Origin: Clostridia bacterium
GTDB taxonomy: Bacteria > Bacillota > Clostridia > Oscillospirales > Acutalibacteraceae
Direction of reading: 5' to 3'
DNA: 64,000 bases
NCBI GenBank assembly: GCA_017513195.1
Contig: JAFXGM010000014.1
Location: 1-64,000, forward strand
Notes under the pieces: generated by a model
What the model was told of the DNA's origin: nothing
Seen by the model: the letters and a program-made list of their open reading frames with translations, nothing else
Database searches by the model: none
Part shown: one piece after another, positions 1-8,329 of the stretch
Layout: every line of letters starts with the position of its first letter
Position numbering within the stretch: the first letter of the stretch is position 1
Position numbers and translations under genes: made by a program

Positions 1-1941
1 GGCGGGAGCATTATAGTTGTTGACATCGTAAGCAAGGTTTACCTTGGCATAGTAGTCGCCCACTGTGGTGGCGATGTTGTTCTCATAGCTTTCAACAGTA
101 ACGCCTGCGGGAAGTCCTACAACCTCAACCTTATGCTCTTTGCCGTCATATTGGAAAGGCTCTTTGTAATTCCACTTAGCACCTGTCATATCATAGTCAG
201 CCTTTTCGATGGTAAATGGTACGAATTCAGCGATTGGCTCGTAGTTCGCCGCTTCATCCACAAAAAACCGAGCAACATAGCTGCCTGCCTTTGTGGGCGG
301 AACATCACTGTCATAGGTGGTTCCGTCATTTGCCGTTCCGTCGTAAAGTACATATACAGTACCAAACTTTGCTTCAGCTGTCGGTGTATTGGCGACTTCG
401 CCGTAAGTCCAACCGGTGATCGACGGCCTTTTGACCCAATTATTTTTTGCCTGCTTTATAGTGTATGCGGCATAGGCAAATCTGCCGTTATCAGCTAAAT
501 TTCCTTTGCCGTACACAACCGCATAATATTGACCAGCATTTATGCTATCGCAGCTTTCCTTTCCTGTTCCAAAGAATTTTATCGGCTCACCATTTTCCCA
601 TTTCATAATTTGGTTGGCGCCTAAATAATATACCTCATAATCCACACCTTCTGTCAGCGTAGCACCGTTAAAGGTCACGATTGCTGTCGGCTTGTGTGGC
701 TGACCGTCGTAAACAAAGGTGTTCTGATCTAAAGTAACATCAGCAGATTTCATATCCGCAGGATTGATTCTGAATACCGCATTCTTTGTGCCTTTAAAAT
801 TACCCTTACCGGTTACGGTAACGGTATAAGTATCTGCGTTTGTAAACCCAGTTTTATTCCAAGAAAGGGTGTAATCCGTACCTTCTACAAGTGTACCAAA
901 ACCGTCAAGAGTAACAGAAACAGACGGGTTATATGCTGTTCCGGTATAGGTGCCGCTTATGGGGTTAAGTGTGACGGCAGCACCGGAAATCTTTGCCGCG
1001 TTGATTTTGAAGGTGGTCGTCAGCACTTTACCCTCAACCGTTACCTTTGCGGTAGCATCACCTATATTAAGGTTATTAGAATATGTAATCTCGCCGTGTT
1101 CCTTAGAGCCTGCCCAATTATCCGAGAAGGTAACAGATGCACCTGTGGCAATAGCAGAGCCGGTATAGATGACATCGTCAGCCGTCAGCGTAGCCGTTGC
1201 GCTGTGACCACATTCGTTGGCGCAAGTTTCGGTAACGGTGTTTCCCGAAGAAGAATAGATATAGCTGTGCGGACCAAAATCTCCGTCCTCTGTCTTTGTA
1301 TCGGTATATGTTTGACCATTGAAGGTAACAGTAGCTGTATATTTTATCTGCTCCTTCGTTTGGCAGTTCTCCGCCTCTGAAACGGTCTCGGACGAAATAC
1401 TTGCCTGTACAGTTGCGAAAACATCGGCATTGTCTGCTGCCGTAAAGGTCGCTGTTGCGGAAGAAGTACCCGTCCAGCTCCAAGTCGGCTCGTTGACAGC
1501 AATACAGGTAATGATAACAATGGGCTGTTCTTGGTTGACTGCATTATTGTAGCCATAGAAACCATAGCAAGAAAGGGAGATGCCTTCAGATTTAGGAAGA
1601 TCACTAGTTTCTACTCTAGCTGCTGAATCATGATTTTTGTACAGAGCTATATAGCTAGAGGTCGTGATAAATAATTGCACAAAATTATAGGAAGAACGAC
1701 TTAAGGCCACATTTGTAAACTTTTCAGGTCGTAGGTTGGTATAGGTCACCTTGTAAAGATAATTATTATGCTTGACATATTGTGTAGTACCATCTGTATA
1801 TTCAATTAATGAATCATAATTGTAGACCAGATCGTTAACCTCTGTGGCAGCATACGCCGTCATCGGCAACATAGATACTACCATTACAAGTACCAGCACA
1901 AGACTGAGTATGCGATTCGTAAATTGTTTTTTCGTTTTCAT
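1..1941 (-). CDS. Secreted Ig-like/MBG-repeat surface protein, 3' end outside window
   Basis: The frame is open from ATG at 1941 (GGAGG ribosome site 7 nt upstream) to the window edge, at least 647 codons, so the C-terminus is missing. Residues 1-31 form a signal peptide: MKTKKQ basic end, a Leu/Val core and an AYA cleavage site. After a unique stretch of about 150 residues come repeated Ig-like modules of about 80-90 residues carrying MBG-type signatures such as YTGTAYNP, VYDGQPHKP and QYDGKEHKVEV. This architecture is known from large exported adhesins or cell-wall proteins of gut Firmicutes; a cell-surface role is inferred. No enzymatic motif is visible. A TetR gene lies just upstream on the same strand with no clear terminator between them, so co-transcription is possible. 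Confidence 0.75.
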   Translation of the reverse strand, partial: MKTKKQFTNRILSLVLVLVMVVSMLPMTAYAATEVNDLVYNYDSLIEYTDGTTQYVKHNNYLYKVTYTNLRPEKFTNVALSRSSYNFVQLFITTSSYIALYKNHDSAARVETSDLPKSEGISLSCYGFYGYNNAVNQEQPIVIITCIAVNEPTWSWTGTSSATATFTAADNADVFATVQASISSETVSEAENCQTKEQIKYTATVTFNGQTYTDTKTEDGDFGPHSYIYSSSGNTVTETCANECGHSATATLTADDVIYTGSAIATGASVTFSDNWAGSKEHGEITYSNNLNIGDATAKVTVEGKVLTTTFKINAAKISGAAVTLNPISGTYTGTAYNPSVSVTLDGFGTLVEGTDYTLSWNKTGFTNADTYTVTVTGKGNFKGTKNAVFRINPADMKSADVTLDQNTFVYDGQPHKPTAIVTFNGATLTEGVDYEVYYLGANQIMKWENGEPIKFFGTGKESCDSINAGQYYAVVYGKGNLADNGRFAYAAYTIKQAKNNWVKRPSITGWTYGEVANTPTAEAKFGTVYVLYDGTANDGTTYDSDVPPTKAGSYVARFFVDEAANYEPIAEFVPFTIEKADYDMTGAKWNYKEPFQYDGKEHKVEVVGLPAGVTVESYENNIATTVGDYYAKVNLAYDVNNYNAPA

Positions 1942-2004
1942 ATTGTTACCTCCGTATTAGGATTATAGGAATCGGCTTATCGCCGCTTATTGCAAGTAAA
2001 ATTA

Positions 2005-2712
2005 TTAGGTATCTTTCTTTGAAAGGGCGTCTTGCGCTTCGTTGAGCGTCTTTGCATTCTTTTCCTTAACAAAGCCTGTAAATGCTTTTAGCACCCTCTT
2101 GCTGATTTCACGGCAATCTTTATCTAAAACCTTTTGAATTTCCTCTTGCCGTGTTTTTTCATTCACGTTGTAGATGCTTAAAATTTGGTTCAGCGCTCCC
2201 GAAAGCCTCATTTTCAAAGGAATGTTTGCATCGGTTGGAACAATGGCAGAATATTGAAGCCCCTGTACCAAAAGCTCTGCTTGGTGGAACTGCTCATTCG
2301 TCCAGCCATCACATTCCGCCGCAAAAATCTTTTTTGATCGTTCAACGTGATTTTGACGCAGATGATTGCGACAAAGCTCGCTTTGGAAGGTAGCAATAAA
2401 AAAATCTCTTGCAATCTCGTTTTCCTCACAGGCTACGGCTACGGTCATAGCTTCAAGACAGATAGATGCCGCCGAGCCGATACCTTTATCGATTTCCGCC
2501 TTTAGCATATTCCATTGAAAGTTGCACAATTCTTCAACGATAGTCAGCAGCAAATGCTCTTTGCTCTTAAAATAATATGTAATATTACCGGTACTAAGTC
2601 CCAATTTTTCCGCAATCATTCGTGGAGAAGTGTTTGAGAAGCCTTCTGTAAAAAAGAACTCAGATGCCGTTTGCACTATCTCATATTTTGTGGTTGTACC
2701 CGCACGAGCCAT
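2005..2712 (-). CDS. TetR/AcrR family transcriptional regulator
   Basis: 235 residues. The N-terminal 60 residues form a TetR-type helix-turn-helix: an amphipathic helix 1 (YEIVQTASEFFFTEGF), then MIAEKLGLSTGNITYYFKSK, the usual recognition segment. The rest is an all-helical ligand and dimer domain with no recognisable ligand class. The ATG at 2712 is preceded by AGAGGTGA. Two adjacent 14-bp palindromes lie 40-70 bp upstream and are the best candidates for its own operator. The gene precedes the large secreted protein on the same strand, which it may control. Family assignment is firm; the regulon is inferred. Confidence 0.88.
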   Translation of the reverse strand: MARAGTTTKYEIVQTASEFFFTEGFSNTSPRMIAEKLGLSTGNITYYFKSKEHLLLTIVEELCNFQWNMLKAEIDKGIGSAASICLEAMTVAVACEENEIARDFFIATFQSELCRNHLRQNHVERSKKIFAAECDGWTNEQFHQAELLVQGLQYSAIVPTDANIPLKMRLSGALNQILSIYNVNEKTRQEEIQKVLDKDCREISKRVLKAFTGFVKEKNAKTLNEAQDALSKKDT

Positions 2713-2751
2713 GATATCACCTCTTGCTTATATTGAAAAGCGAATAATAAT

Positions 2752-2780
2752 TTGCACCAGTGCAATTTGCACTAATGCAA
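2752..2780. promoter_or_regulatory. Tandem palindromic operator upstream of tetR
   Basis: Two 14-bp palindromes in a row: TTGCACCAGTGCAA (2752-2765) and TTGCACTAATGCAA (2767-2780), phased by 15 bp. Palindromes of this size next to a tetR gene are typical autoregulatory sites. Binding by the adjacent regulator is inferred. Confidence 0.6.
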
Positions 2781-2850
2781 ATATAACATATAACCAATAA
2801 AATTGCAATAGTTTTGCGCAAGTTTTTGGAATCATTCTTTAAAAATTACA

Positions 2851-2887
2851 AAATCAAGACCGCCTGCTAAACCAGCGGTCTTGATTT
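2851..2887 (-). terminator. Rho-independent terminator after spoIVB
   Basis: A 13-bp perfect stem, AAATCAAGACCGC (2851-2863) with GCGGTCTTGATTT (2875-2887) and an 11-nt loop, starts 3 nt after the spoIVB stop. T-rich sequence follows in the minus direction, and the symmetric A/T ends could work both ways. Confidence 0.75.
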
Positions 2888-2889
2888 TC

Positions 2890-4134
2890 TTATGATGCTT
2901 GTTTTAAACGGGACGTCGAGGCGCCGTCCCCTACGGATTGGGCAGTCTCTAGCATATTCTCAGCATAAATTCCATACCCTGTTTTACTGTCGTCAACAAG
3001 CACGTGCGTCAGCGCACCTACAAGCTTTCCATCTTGCAAAATGGGGCTACCGCTCATACCCTGCACTATGCCGCCCGTAGCTTTTATAAGCTCTTCATCG
3101 GTTACCGTTACAATCAAATTTTGTGTTGGGGAATCGCTTTTACCAATCTTTTTAATTTTACAAGAATATAATTTTGGCGTGTTACCGTCAACCGTACAAA
3201 GTATTTGCGCGTTGCCGTTTTTTACATCCTGTTTCATGGCAATTTCGGTAAGCTTTTGAGATGTTGTATTGCTTTTTACCACGCCATAAATACCACACTC
3301 GCAATTTAATGATATATCGGCTATTGTATCATAGCTAAGCTTTCCCTTTAGTGAGCCGGGCGAACCTGCACTACCCTTTTCTACGTCAATAATTTCCGCC
3401 TTTACAAGCTCGCCGCTTTCAATCGTTAATAATTCGTTAGTATCGGTGTCGCATACGCCGTGGCCCAAGCCACACACAACGTCATTTGATGGGCTATAAA
3501 AAGTAAGCGTGCCCACGCCTGCCGAGCTGTCGCGCACCCAGATACCTATGCGATAAATATTGCTTTCTTTATCTAAAGCGGGTGTTACGTTACAGTAAAA
3601 GGTTTTGTTATCTCTAATAACCTCAAATCTCAAAGATTTTCCGTTTGATTTCGTAACAAGCTCCAACACATCCTCATTACAGGTGACTGTTTTACCATCT
3701 ATGCTTTTAATATAATCCCCTACCTTAATTCCTGCCGATGCGGCGGGATTTTTTTTGCCCGATTTGGTCTGTATATCTACACTGTCAATCACAAGAACAC
3801 CATCGGTATAAATTTTCATACCAAAGGGTTCGCCCAAGACCTGGACGTGCATTTCATCCACTATTTGCACCCTGGTTTTTGAAAATGGAATTATACCAAA
3901 AAGCTTTAAATTCACCTCAAAGCTTTCGCCCACCTGCCTGATCGCCGTTCCTTGTGATGCCTTTGCGCCATCATAAACAACCGTTACAGGCATAAAGGTG
4001 TTAATTTCTAATTCATCGCCTCGGTTTAGCTTATAGTTTTCTGAAATGTCGTCACTTATAATATATATTGAAGTAAAAATGCAACTACACGCAAACAATA
4101 ATACCACACAAATAATTTTTATTGCTTTTTTCAT
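2890..4134 (-). CDS. spoIVB: SpoIVB peptidase (sporulation signalling serine protease, S55)
   Basis: 414 residues. In known spore formers SpoIVB is secreted by the forespore and triggers pro-sigma-K processing. Visible here: an N-terminal signal/anchor segment (about 5-25), a PDZ domain (about 100-185), the family motif IGIWVRDSSAGVGTLTFY (197-213), the catalytic His region GLGHGV (222-227) and the catalytic Ser region GMSGSP (359-364). Length matches the family. It is followed by a terminator and not by spo0A, its frequent neighbour; spo0A is not in the window. The last ~12 codons are read from a short GC-rich intergenic-type inverted repeat, giving a non-conserved tail (see repeat at 2909). 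Confidence 0.93.
   Translation of the reverse strand: MKKAIKIICVVLLFACSCIFTSIYIISDDISENYKLNRGDELEINTFMPVTVVYDGAKASQGTAIRQVGESFEVNLKLFGIIPFSKTRVQIVDEMHVQVLGEPFGMKIYTDGVLVIDSVDIQTKSGKKNPAASAGIKVGDYIKSIDGKTVTCNEDVLELVTKSNGKSLRFEVIRDNKTFYCNVTPALDKESNIYRIGIWVRDSSAGVGTLTFYSPSNDVVCGLGHGVCDTDTNELLTIESGELVKAEIIDVEKGSAGSPGSLKGKLSYDTIADISLNCECGIYGVVKSNTTSQKLTEIAMKQDVKNGNAQILCTVDGNTPKLYSCKIKKIGKSDSPTQNLIVTVTDEELIKATGGIVQGMSGSPILQDGKLVGALTHVLVDDSKTGYGIYAENMLETAQSVGDGASTSRLKQAS
2909..2935. repeat. GC-rich inverted repeat + CCTACG unit overlapping the spoIVB 3' end
   Basis: GGGACG (2910-2915) pairs with CGTCCC (2925-2930) and is followed by CTACGG. It resembles the units at 19686 and 47810, all a short GC-rich palindrome abutting CTAC. 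This copy lies inside the reading frame and encodes the terminal residues of SpoIVB. Confidence 0.5.
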
Positions 4135-4223
4135 TTTAAACCTCCCAAACTTTTATCATTACTCTTTTAATTTTCCCTAAAAGCCGATTTTTTAATATAG
4201 GAAAAATTTTAAAAAATAAAAAA

Positions 4224-4249
4224 GACACACAAACCTATGTTTGTGTGTC
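4224..4249 (-). terminator. Terminator of the htrA operon
   Basis: GACACACAAAC (4224-4234) and GTTTGTGTGTC (4239-4249) form a perfect 11-bp stem with a CTAT loop. It lies 20 nt beyond the htrA stop and is followed on the minus strand by a long T-rich run. Confidence 0.85.
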
Positions 4250-4268
4250 CCCTGTTAAAATTGAAAAT

Positions 4269-5612
4269 TTATTCGCCAAATGGGAAATCGAATTTTCCGC
4301 CGTTAGACTCTTGATTTTCCGGATCTTCGCGTTCACCAATGGATTCCGAATAACTCGATTCGCCTATATTTGCACGAAGCTTTATTTTACAATCTATCTC
4401 ATCACCGTCTTTTGTTACAACGGTCAAAGAAATTGTATCGCCTGCTTTGCAGTCCTCGATTACATCCAATATAATATCATCGTTTGAAATTTTGATGCCG
4501 TTTACGTGGGTAATCATATCACCCTCACCTATTTTATTAAAGGCGTCACTATCTTCGCTTACAGATACAACCAAAAGGCCTACTGCCTCATACTGTTCTA
4601 TCTCGGCAGTAACCGAATTAACCTCGGTATAGGTTATGCCAAGCTTTGCTCGGTCAACAACCTTGCCCTTTGAAATTAGCTGCTCTACAACACGTTTCAT
4701 CGTTTTTGTAGGTATAGCAAAGCCAATGGCGTCGTACTCTACACCGGCAAGCTTAGACGAAGTAATACCTATAACCTGTCCATACATATTTACAAGTGCG
4801 CCGCCGGAAGAACCCGGGTTTATAGCACTGTCGGTTTGTATAAGACTTGCAGTATAATTTGAGGTTGTCTTTACTCTGCGGCGGGTTAAAGAAATCAAGC
4901 CGCTGGTGATTGATGAATTATCGGTAGCATCGTTTGGTCTGCCGATTGCTACAACATTTTCGCCATTTATAAGCTGCTCGGAATCACCAAAGATTGCTGC
5001 CTTAAAATTATTGCCGTTTTCTATTTTTAAAACTGCAAGGTCGCTTACTGTATCACCCGCAACGTAAACTGCATCATATTCGGTACCATCATGGGTAAAC
5101 ACCTTAAACTTTGGCGCGCCAACCTCGGAATAAATGTGGTCATTCGTTACAATATATCCGTCACTAGAATAAATAACACCCGATGCATCACCCATTTGAC
5201 CGGCTTCATTGTAAATCCTTATACCAACAATAGATTCATCAAGCATTTGGTAAACCTGAGCAGGTGTGCTCATCTCTTTATTAGTAGGCTTTTGCTCAAG
5301 ACCTACGGTAACCTTATTGCCGATATAATTATTAGAAACGCTTTCTCTACCAATAAAATAACCACCGGCTGTTGTTGCCGCAAGCAAAATTACTGCGGCC
5401 ATTACCAAACAAAAGACCTTAAGCCCTTTGCCCATCGGTTTATAATCCTTTATCTCCTCTATGGGCGTATACTCGACCTTGTTCCATACGGGAGTATCCT
5501 CAAATTCCAAATTGGTTGTATCACTTTGAGGCTCTTCGTTTTGAGGCGTTTCTTCAGATACGTTATTCTCAACAACCTCTTCATCATTAAGATTTGGATT
5601 AAAATCGTCCAT
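4269..5612 (-). CDS. htrA: HtrA/DegP-type membrane-anchored serine protease with PDZ domain
   Basis: 447 residues. An acidic Asn/Glu-rich cytoplasmic leader (1-60) precedes one membrane anchor (about 64-87), a trypsin-like S1C domain and a C-terminal PDZ domain (about 320-415). The triad is visible as His159 (IVTNDH), Asp191 (SDLAVLKI) and Ser269 (NPGSSGGAL). This family degrades or refolds damaged proteins at the outer face of the membrane. It is the last gene of a three-gene unit after a response regulator and a histidine kinase with short gaps (10 nt to the kinase gene), matching envelope-stress control of htrA in other Firmicutes. The tail after the PDZ domain is rich in Glu/Ser and is not conserved. 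Confidence 0.93.
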   Translation of the reverse strand: MDDFNPNLNDEEVVENNVSEETPQNEEPQSDTTNLEFEDTPVWNKVEYTPIEEIKDYKPMGKGLKVFCLVMAAVILLAATTAGGYFIGRESVSNNYIGNKVTVGLEQKPTNKEMSTPAQVYQMLDESIVGIRIYNEAGQMGDASGVIYSSDGYIVTNDHIYSEVGAPKFKVFTHDGTEYDAVYVAGDTVSDLAVLKIENGNNFKAAIFGDSEQLINGENVVAIGRPNDATDNSSITSGLISLTRRRVKTTSNYTASLIQTDSAINPGSSGGALVNMYGQVIGITSSKLAGVEYDAIGFAIPTKTMKRVVEQLISKGKVVDRAKLGITYTEVNSVTAEIEQYEAVGLLVVSVSEDSDAFNKIGEGDMITHVNGIKISNDDIILDVIEDCKAGDTISLTVVTKDGDEIDCKIKLRANIGESSYSESIGEREDPENQESNGGKFDFPFGE

Positions 5613-5622
5613 TCTAAAACTC

Positions 5623-7053
5623 CTATCTTACAATTGGTAATGTAAACTCAAAGGCGGTAAATTGGTTTTCTACGCTGGAAACCGTAATAACACCACCATG
5701 CTTTTTAATAATGGTTTTTACAATATATAGACCTAACCCCGTGCTTTCCTTGTTTGAAGAGCGCGATTTATCAAGCTTATAAAATCGTTCAAACACATAT
5801 GGTAACTCTACTTCCGGTATGCCTTGTCCCGTGTTTTCTATTTTAAATTTCAAATTGTTAGAATTATTTTTAACATCAAAGGTAATTTCCCCGCCATCAT
5901 CGGTAAACTTGATAGCATTATCTACAAGATTATATATTACACGATATATTAAATCTTTATCAGCATTTACTGCAAAATTATCAATCGTGTCCAGTCCCTT
6001 GATGCTTATGTTCTTTTGTTCTATTCGCTGTTCTTGACCTACTACAATTTGAAGTAACTGTTCTTTAAAATCAAAGTTTGTCAATTTAAGCTCGGCTTCT
6101 CTTGATTCAAGTCTTGAAATGCTTAGCATCGACTCAACCATTCTTGATAATCGTTTTACCTCATCATGAACTATTTGAAGATAATCATTTTGACGCTCAT
6201 ACGGTATAGTACCATCAATAATTCCGTCAATAAAACCGCCTATTGTGGTCATTGGTGTTCTAAGCTCGTGCGATACGTTTGCAATAAAGCTTTTTCGCAC
6301 CTCTTCCAAACGAGCCAATGAATTGGTCATTTGATTAAACGAAACAGCAAGCTGACCGATTTCATCGTCACGCGTTACAGGAATACGCCGCGAGAAATCG
6401 CCCTTTGCCATCGATTTTGCGGCATCTGACATAAGCTTTAACGGTTTTGTTATTCTATACGTCATTATTGACAACGCAACAAACATAAGAAGTAACGGAA
6501 TAATTGCCGATATAATGTAAATATGCGCTATACGCTTCATTAGCTCTCGCACTTCATCGGTAGAATCGGCTGCAACAATATAGCCTGCAGTAGCATTATC
6601 TCGTGTGATTGCCGTTACCTCAGAATAGTGTGGGGCACTGTAGAAGTTCAGTGTACTAAGTGTATTGCGTTCGCTTGATGATATATCATTTAAGATTTTT
6701 GTATCAAGCTGTGTGCCCGAATGGTCACAACCGCCATCATTTCCCCAAGCCTCGCAGCCGCATATTCTGATAGCACCGTTTTGATCGGTTATAAAAATGT
6801 CACAATCCGATACTTTAGCAAGATTTTGCGCTATATAATATACCGAATATTCCGCATATTCTTTGTCGGTACCAGATGCATCATCGGTTACAAACTCTAA
6901 TATCAAATCACACGATTTTTGCAACGTTTCATGTTTTTCTTCTGCAAGATAATTATTGTACATAAACGTAAGAATAATAAGTATTGCAGAAAGACTAAAA
7001 AAAACAATTAAAGCAATGGCCATAAACTGTTTTTTAAATAGTTTTTGACGCAT
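5623..7053 (-). CDS. Sensor histidine kinase (HAMP-HisKA-HATPase)
   Basis: 476 residues. Two membrane segments (about 11-32 and 175-198) bracket an extracytoplasmic sensor domain of about 140 residues. A HAMP domain (about 200-252), the phospho-acceptor box SHELRTP (His262) and an HATPase domain with N, G1 (DNAIKFTDDGG) and G2 (STGLGLYIV) boxes follow. The sensor domain carries Cys98, Cys100, Cys109 and His111 in a short segment, ICGCEAW..GGCDH, which could hold a metal or respond to redox state; this is inference. It starts 2 nt after the response regulator stop and is followed by htrA. Confidence 0.93.
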   Translation of the reverse strand: MRQKLFKKQFMAIALIVFFSLSAILIILTFMYNNYLAEEKHETLQKSCDLILEFVTDDASGTDKEYAEYSVYYIAQNLAKVSDCDIFITDQNGAIRICGCEAWGNDGGCDHSGTQLDTKILNDISSSERNTLSTLNFYSAPHYSEVTAITRDNATAGYIVAADSTDEVRELMKRIAHIYIISAIIPLLLMFVALSIMTYRITKPLKLMSDAAKSMAKGDFSRRIPVTRDDEIGQLAVSFNQMTNSLARLEEVRKSFIANVSHELRTPMTTIGGFIDGIIDGTIPYERQNDYLQIVHDEVKRLSRMVESMLSISRLESREAELKLTNFDFKEQLLQIVVGQEQRIEQKNISIKGLDTIDNFAVNADKDLIYRVIYNLVDNAIKFTDDGGEITFDVKNNSNNLKFKIENTGQGIPEVELPYVFERFYKLDKSRSSNKESTGLGLYIVKTIIKKHGGVITVSSVENQFTAFEFTLPIVR

Positions 7054-7055
7054 AT

Positions 7056-7745
7056 TTATTTAACCTCAAACTTATATCCTACGCCCCAAACGGTTTTAAG
7101 CGACCATTTTTCTGAAACGCCCTCTAGTTTTTCACGAATTCTTTTTACGTGAACGTCAACGGTACGAGAATCACCATAATAATCAAATCCCCACACCTCA
7201 TCAAGTAACTGGTCGCGTGTATAAACACGGTTTGGATTACTTGCAAGATGATAAACAAGCTCTAATTCCTTAGGAGGAGTATCAATTTGCTCGCCATTTA
7301 CCTCAAGCTCGTAATTGGTTATATTAATACGCAGTTTATCATAACGCACTTCACGTATACTTTCGGCCTTATCCTCGTCACCTGTGCGGCGCAAAACCGC
7401 CTTTATACGCGCTACAACCTCTTTTGAATCAAAGGGCTTTGTAATATAATCATCAGCACCCAGCTCTAATCCTAAAACCTTATCGAAGGTTTCGCCTTTG
7501 GCAGTTAGCATAATTATCGGCACGTTTGAATTTTTTCTTATCTCACGACAAACCTGCCAACCATCGAGTATTGGCATCATTATATCAAGCAAAATAAGAT
7601 CGGGATTGTTGATTTGCGCACACTGTAAAGCCTGTTCGCCATCGTGTGCTACCAAGGTGCGAAAACCGTCTTTTTCAAGATAAAGGCGTAAAAGCTCGCA
7701 TATATTTTTATCATCATCCACAATAAGTATCTTTTTGTTATCCAT
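7056..7745 (-). CDS. OmpR/PhoB family response regulator
   Basis: 229 residues from ATG at 7745, which has AAGGAG 10 nt upstream; an in-frame TTG further upstream (7769) has no ribosome site. Receiver domain: acidic pocket DDD (10-12), phospho-acceptor Asp54 in ILLDIMMP, conserved Thr (MLTAKGE) and Lys (DYITKPFD). The C-terminal winged helix contains YTRDQLLDEVWG and SRTVDVHVKRIREKL. First gene of the unit with the kinase and HtrA, so it presumably activates the protease gene and autoregulates. Confidence 0.95.
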   Translation of the reverse strand: MDNKKILIVDDDKNICELLRLYLEKDGFRTLVAHDGEQALQCAQINNPDLILLDIMMPILDGWQVCREIRKNSNVPIIMLTAKGETFDKVLGLELGADDYITKPFDSKEVVARIKAVLRRTGDEDKAESIREVRYDKLRINITNYELEVNGEQIDTPPKELELVYHLASNPNRVYTRDQLLDEVWGFDYYGDSRTVDVHVKRIREKLEGVSEKWSLKTVWGVGYKFEVK

Positions 7746-7870
7746 AATTTTAAAGCTCCTTAAAATCAAAACAAAAATATGAGTTTATTATATAATAAAT
7801 CAAGAATTAGTTAATAGTATTAAGAAAATGTGAATATTTTATCACAATTATTATACCATATATCAAAATA

Positions 7871-7900
7871 AAAAGCCACACTTTATTTAGTGTGGCTTTT
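7871..7900 (-). terminator. Terminator after the zinc-ribbon gene
   Basis: AAAAGCCACAC (7871-7881) pairs with GTGTGGCTTTT (7890-7900) across an 8-nt loop, 9 nt past the stop at 7910, followed by a T-rich minus-strand tract. Confidence 0.85.
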
Positions 7901-7909
7901 AAGATTCGA

Positions 7910-8206
7910 TTATTCAGCGTCGGTAGCTGCTTCCTCTTCCTTCATCTTTGCAAAGCATTCGCTGCAGTAAACCGGACGATCATCACGTGGAGTAAAAGGA
8001 ACACGTGCAACGCCGCCACATGCTGCACAAACAGCTTCGTGCATCTCACGGGGTGCCCTTCCTGCATTTTTACGCTTGTCGCGGCAGGGTTTGCATCTCT
8101 GCGGTTCGTTTTCGAAACCTTTCTCTGCATAAAATTCCTGCTCTCTTGCAGTAAATACGAATTCTGCTCCGCATTCTTTGCAAACTAGGGTCTTGTCTTC
8201 AAACAT
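7910..8206 (-). CDS. Small zinc-ribbon protein
   Basis: 98 residues from the ATG at 8206 (GAGAGG 9 nt upstream). An upstream extension of the frame reads through a tRNA-like sequence and is not coding. Two Cys-rich units are visible: CKECG near the N-terminus with a matching CKPC, then CAACG followed about 18 residues later by CSEC, which fits two treble-clef or ribbon zinc sites. Between them the segment VARVPFTPRDDRPVYC is typical of an uncharacterised zinc-ribbon family common in Clostridia. The C-terminus is acidic and Ala-rich. No function can be assigned; nucleic acid or ribosome binding is plausible. Confidence 0.82.
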   Translation of the reverse strand: MFEDKTLVCKECGAEFVFTAREQEFYAEKGFENEPQRCKPCRDKRKNAGRAPREMHEAVCAACGGVARVPFTPRDDRPVYCSECFAKMKEEEAATDAE

Positions 8207-8233
8207 CTTTTTTACCTCTCTTGATTTTAGGAT

Positions 8234-8304
8234 TAGCCCCGGACGGAATCGCACCGACATCTTTGCTTTTACACAACGCTCTGCTTATTAAACTACATAG
8301 GGCA
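8234..8304 (-). other. tRNA-like remnant (pseudo-tRNA)
   Basis: On the minus strand a T-arm-like segment, GTCGGTGCGATTCCGTC, is followed by GGGGCTA. Upstream lie TAGTTTAATAAGCAGAGC, resembling a D-arm, and GCCC, able to pair with GGGC. The D-arm pairs only with wobbles, the acceptor stem has mismatches beyond GCCC/GGGC, and no 5-bp anticodon stem forms, so this is not a normal tRNA. It may be a decayed tRNA or a tRNA-like leader of the zinc-ribbon gene, which begins 28 nt downstream. Confidence 0.35.
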
Positions 8305-8329
8305 TATATAAGGCGATTGCTCGCCGATT

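Noticed and set aside
2890..4134. Expected spo0A next to spoIVB
   Set aside because: No response regulator of the Spo0A type follows; only a terminator and an unrelated TetR gene. Not treated as deletion, since the order varies among Clostridia.
5091..5645. 184-codon plus-strand frame opposite htrA
   Set aside because: Antisense of a clear HtrA protease gene, with shadow composition and no ribosome site.
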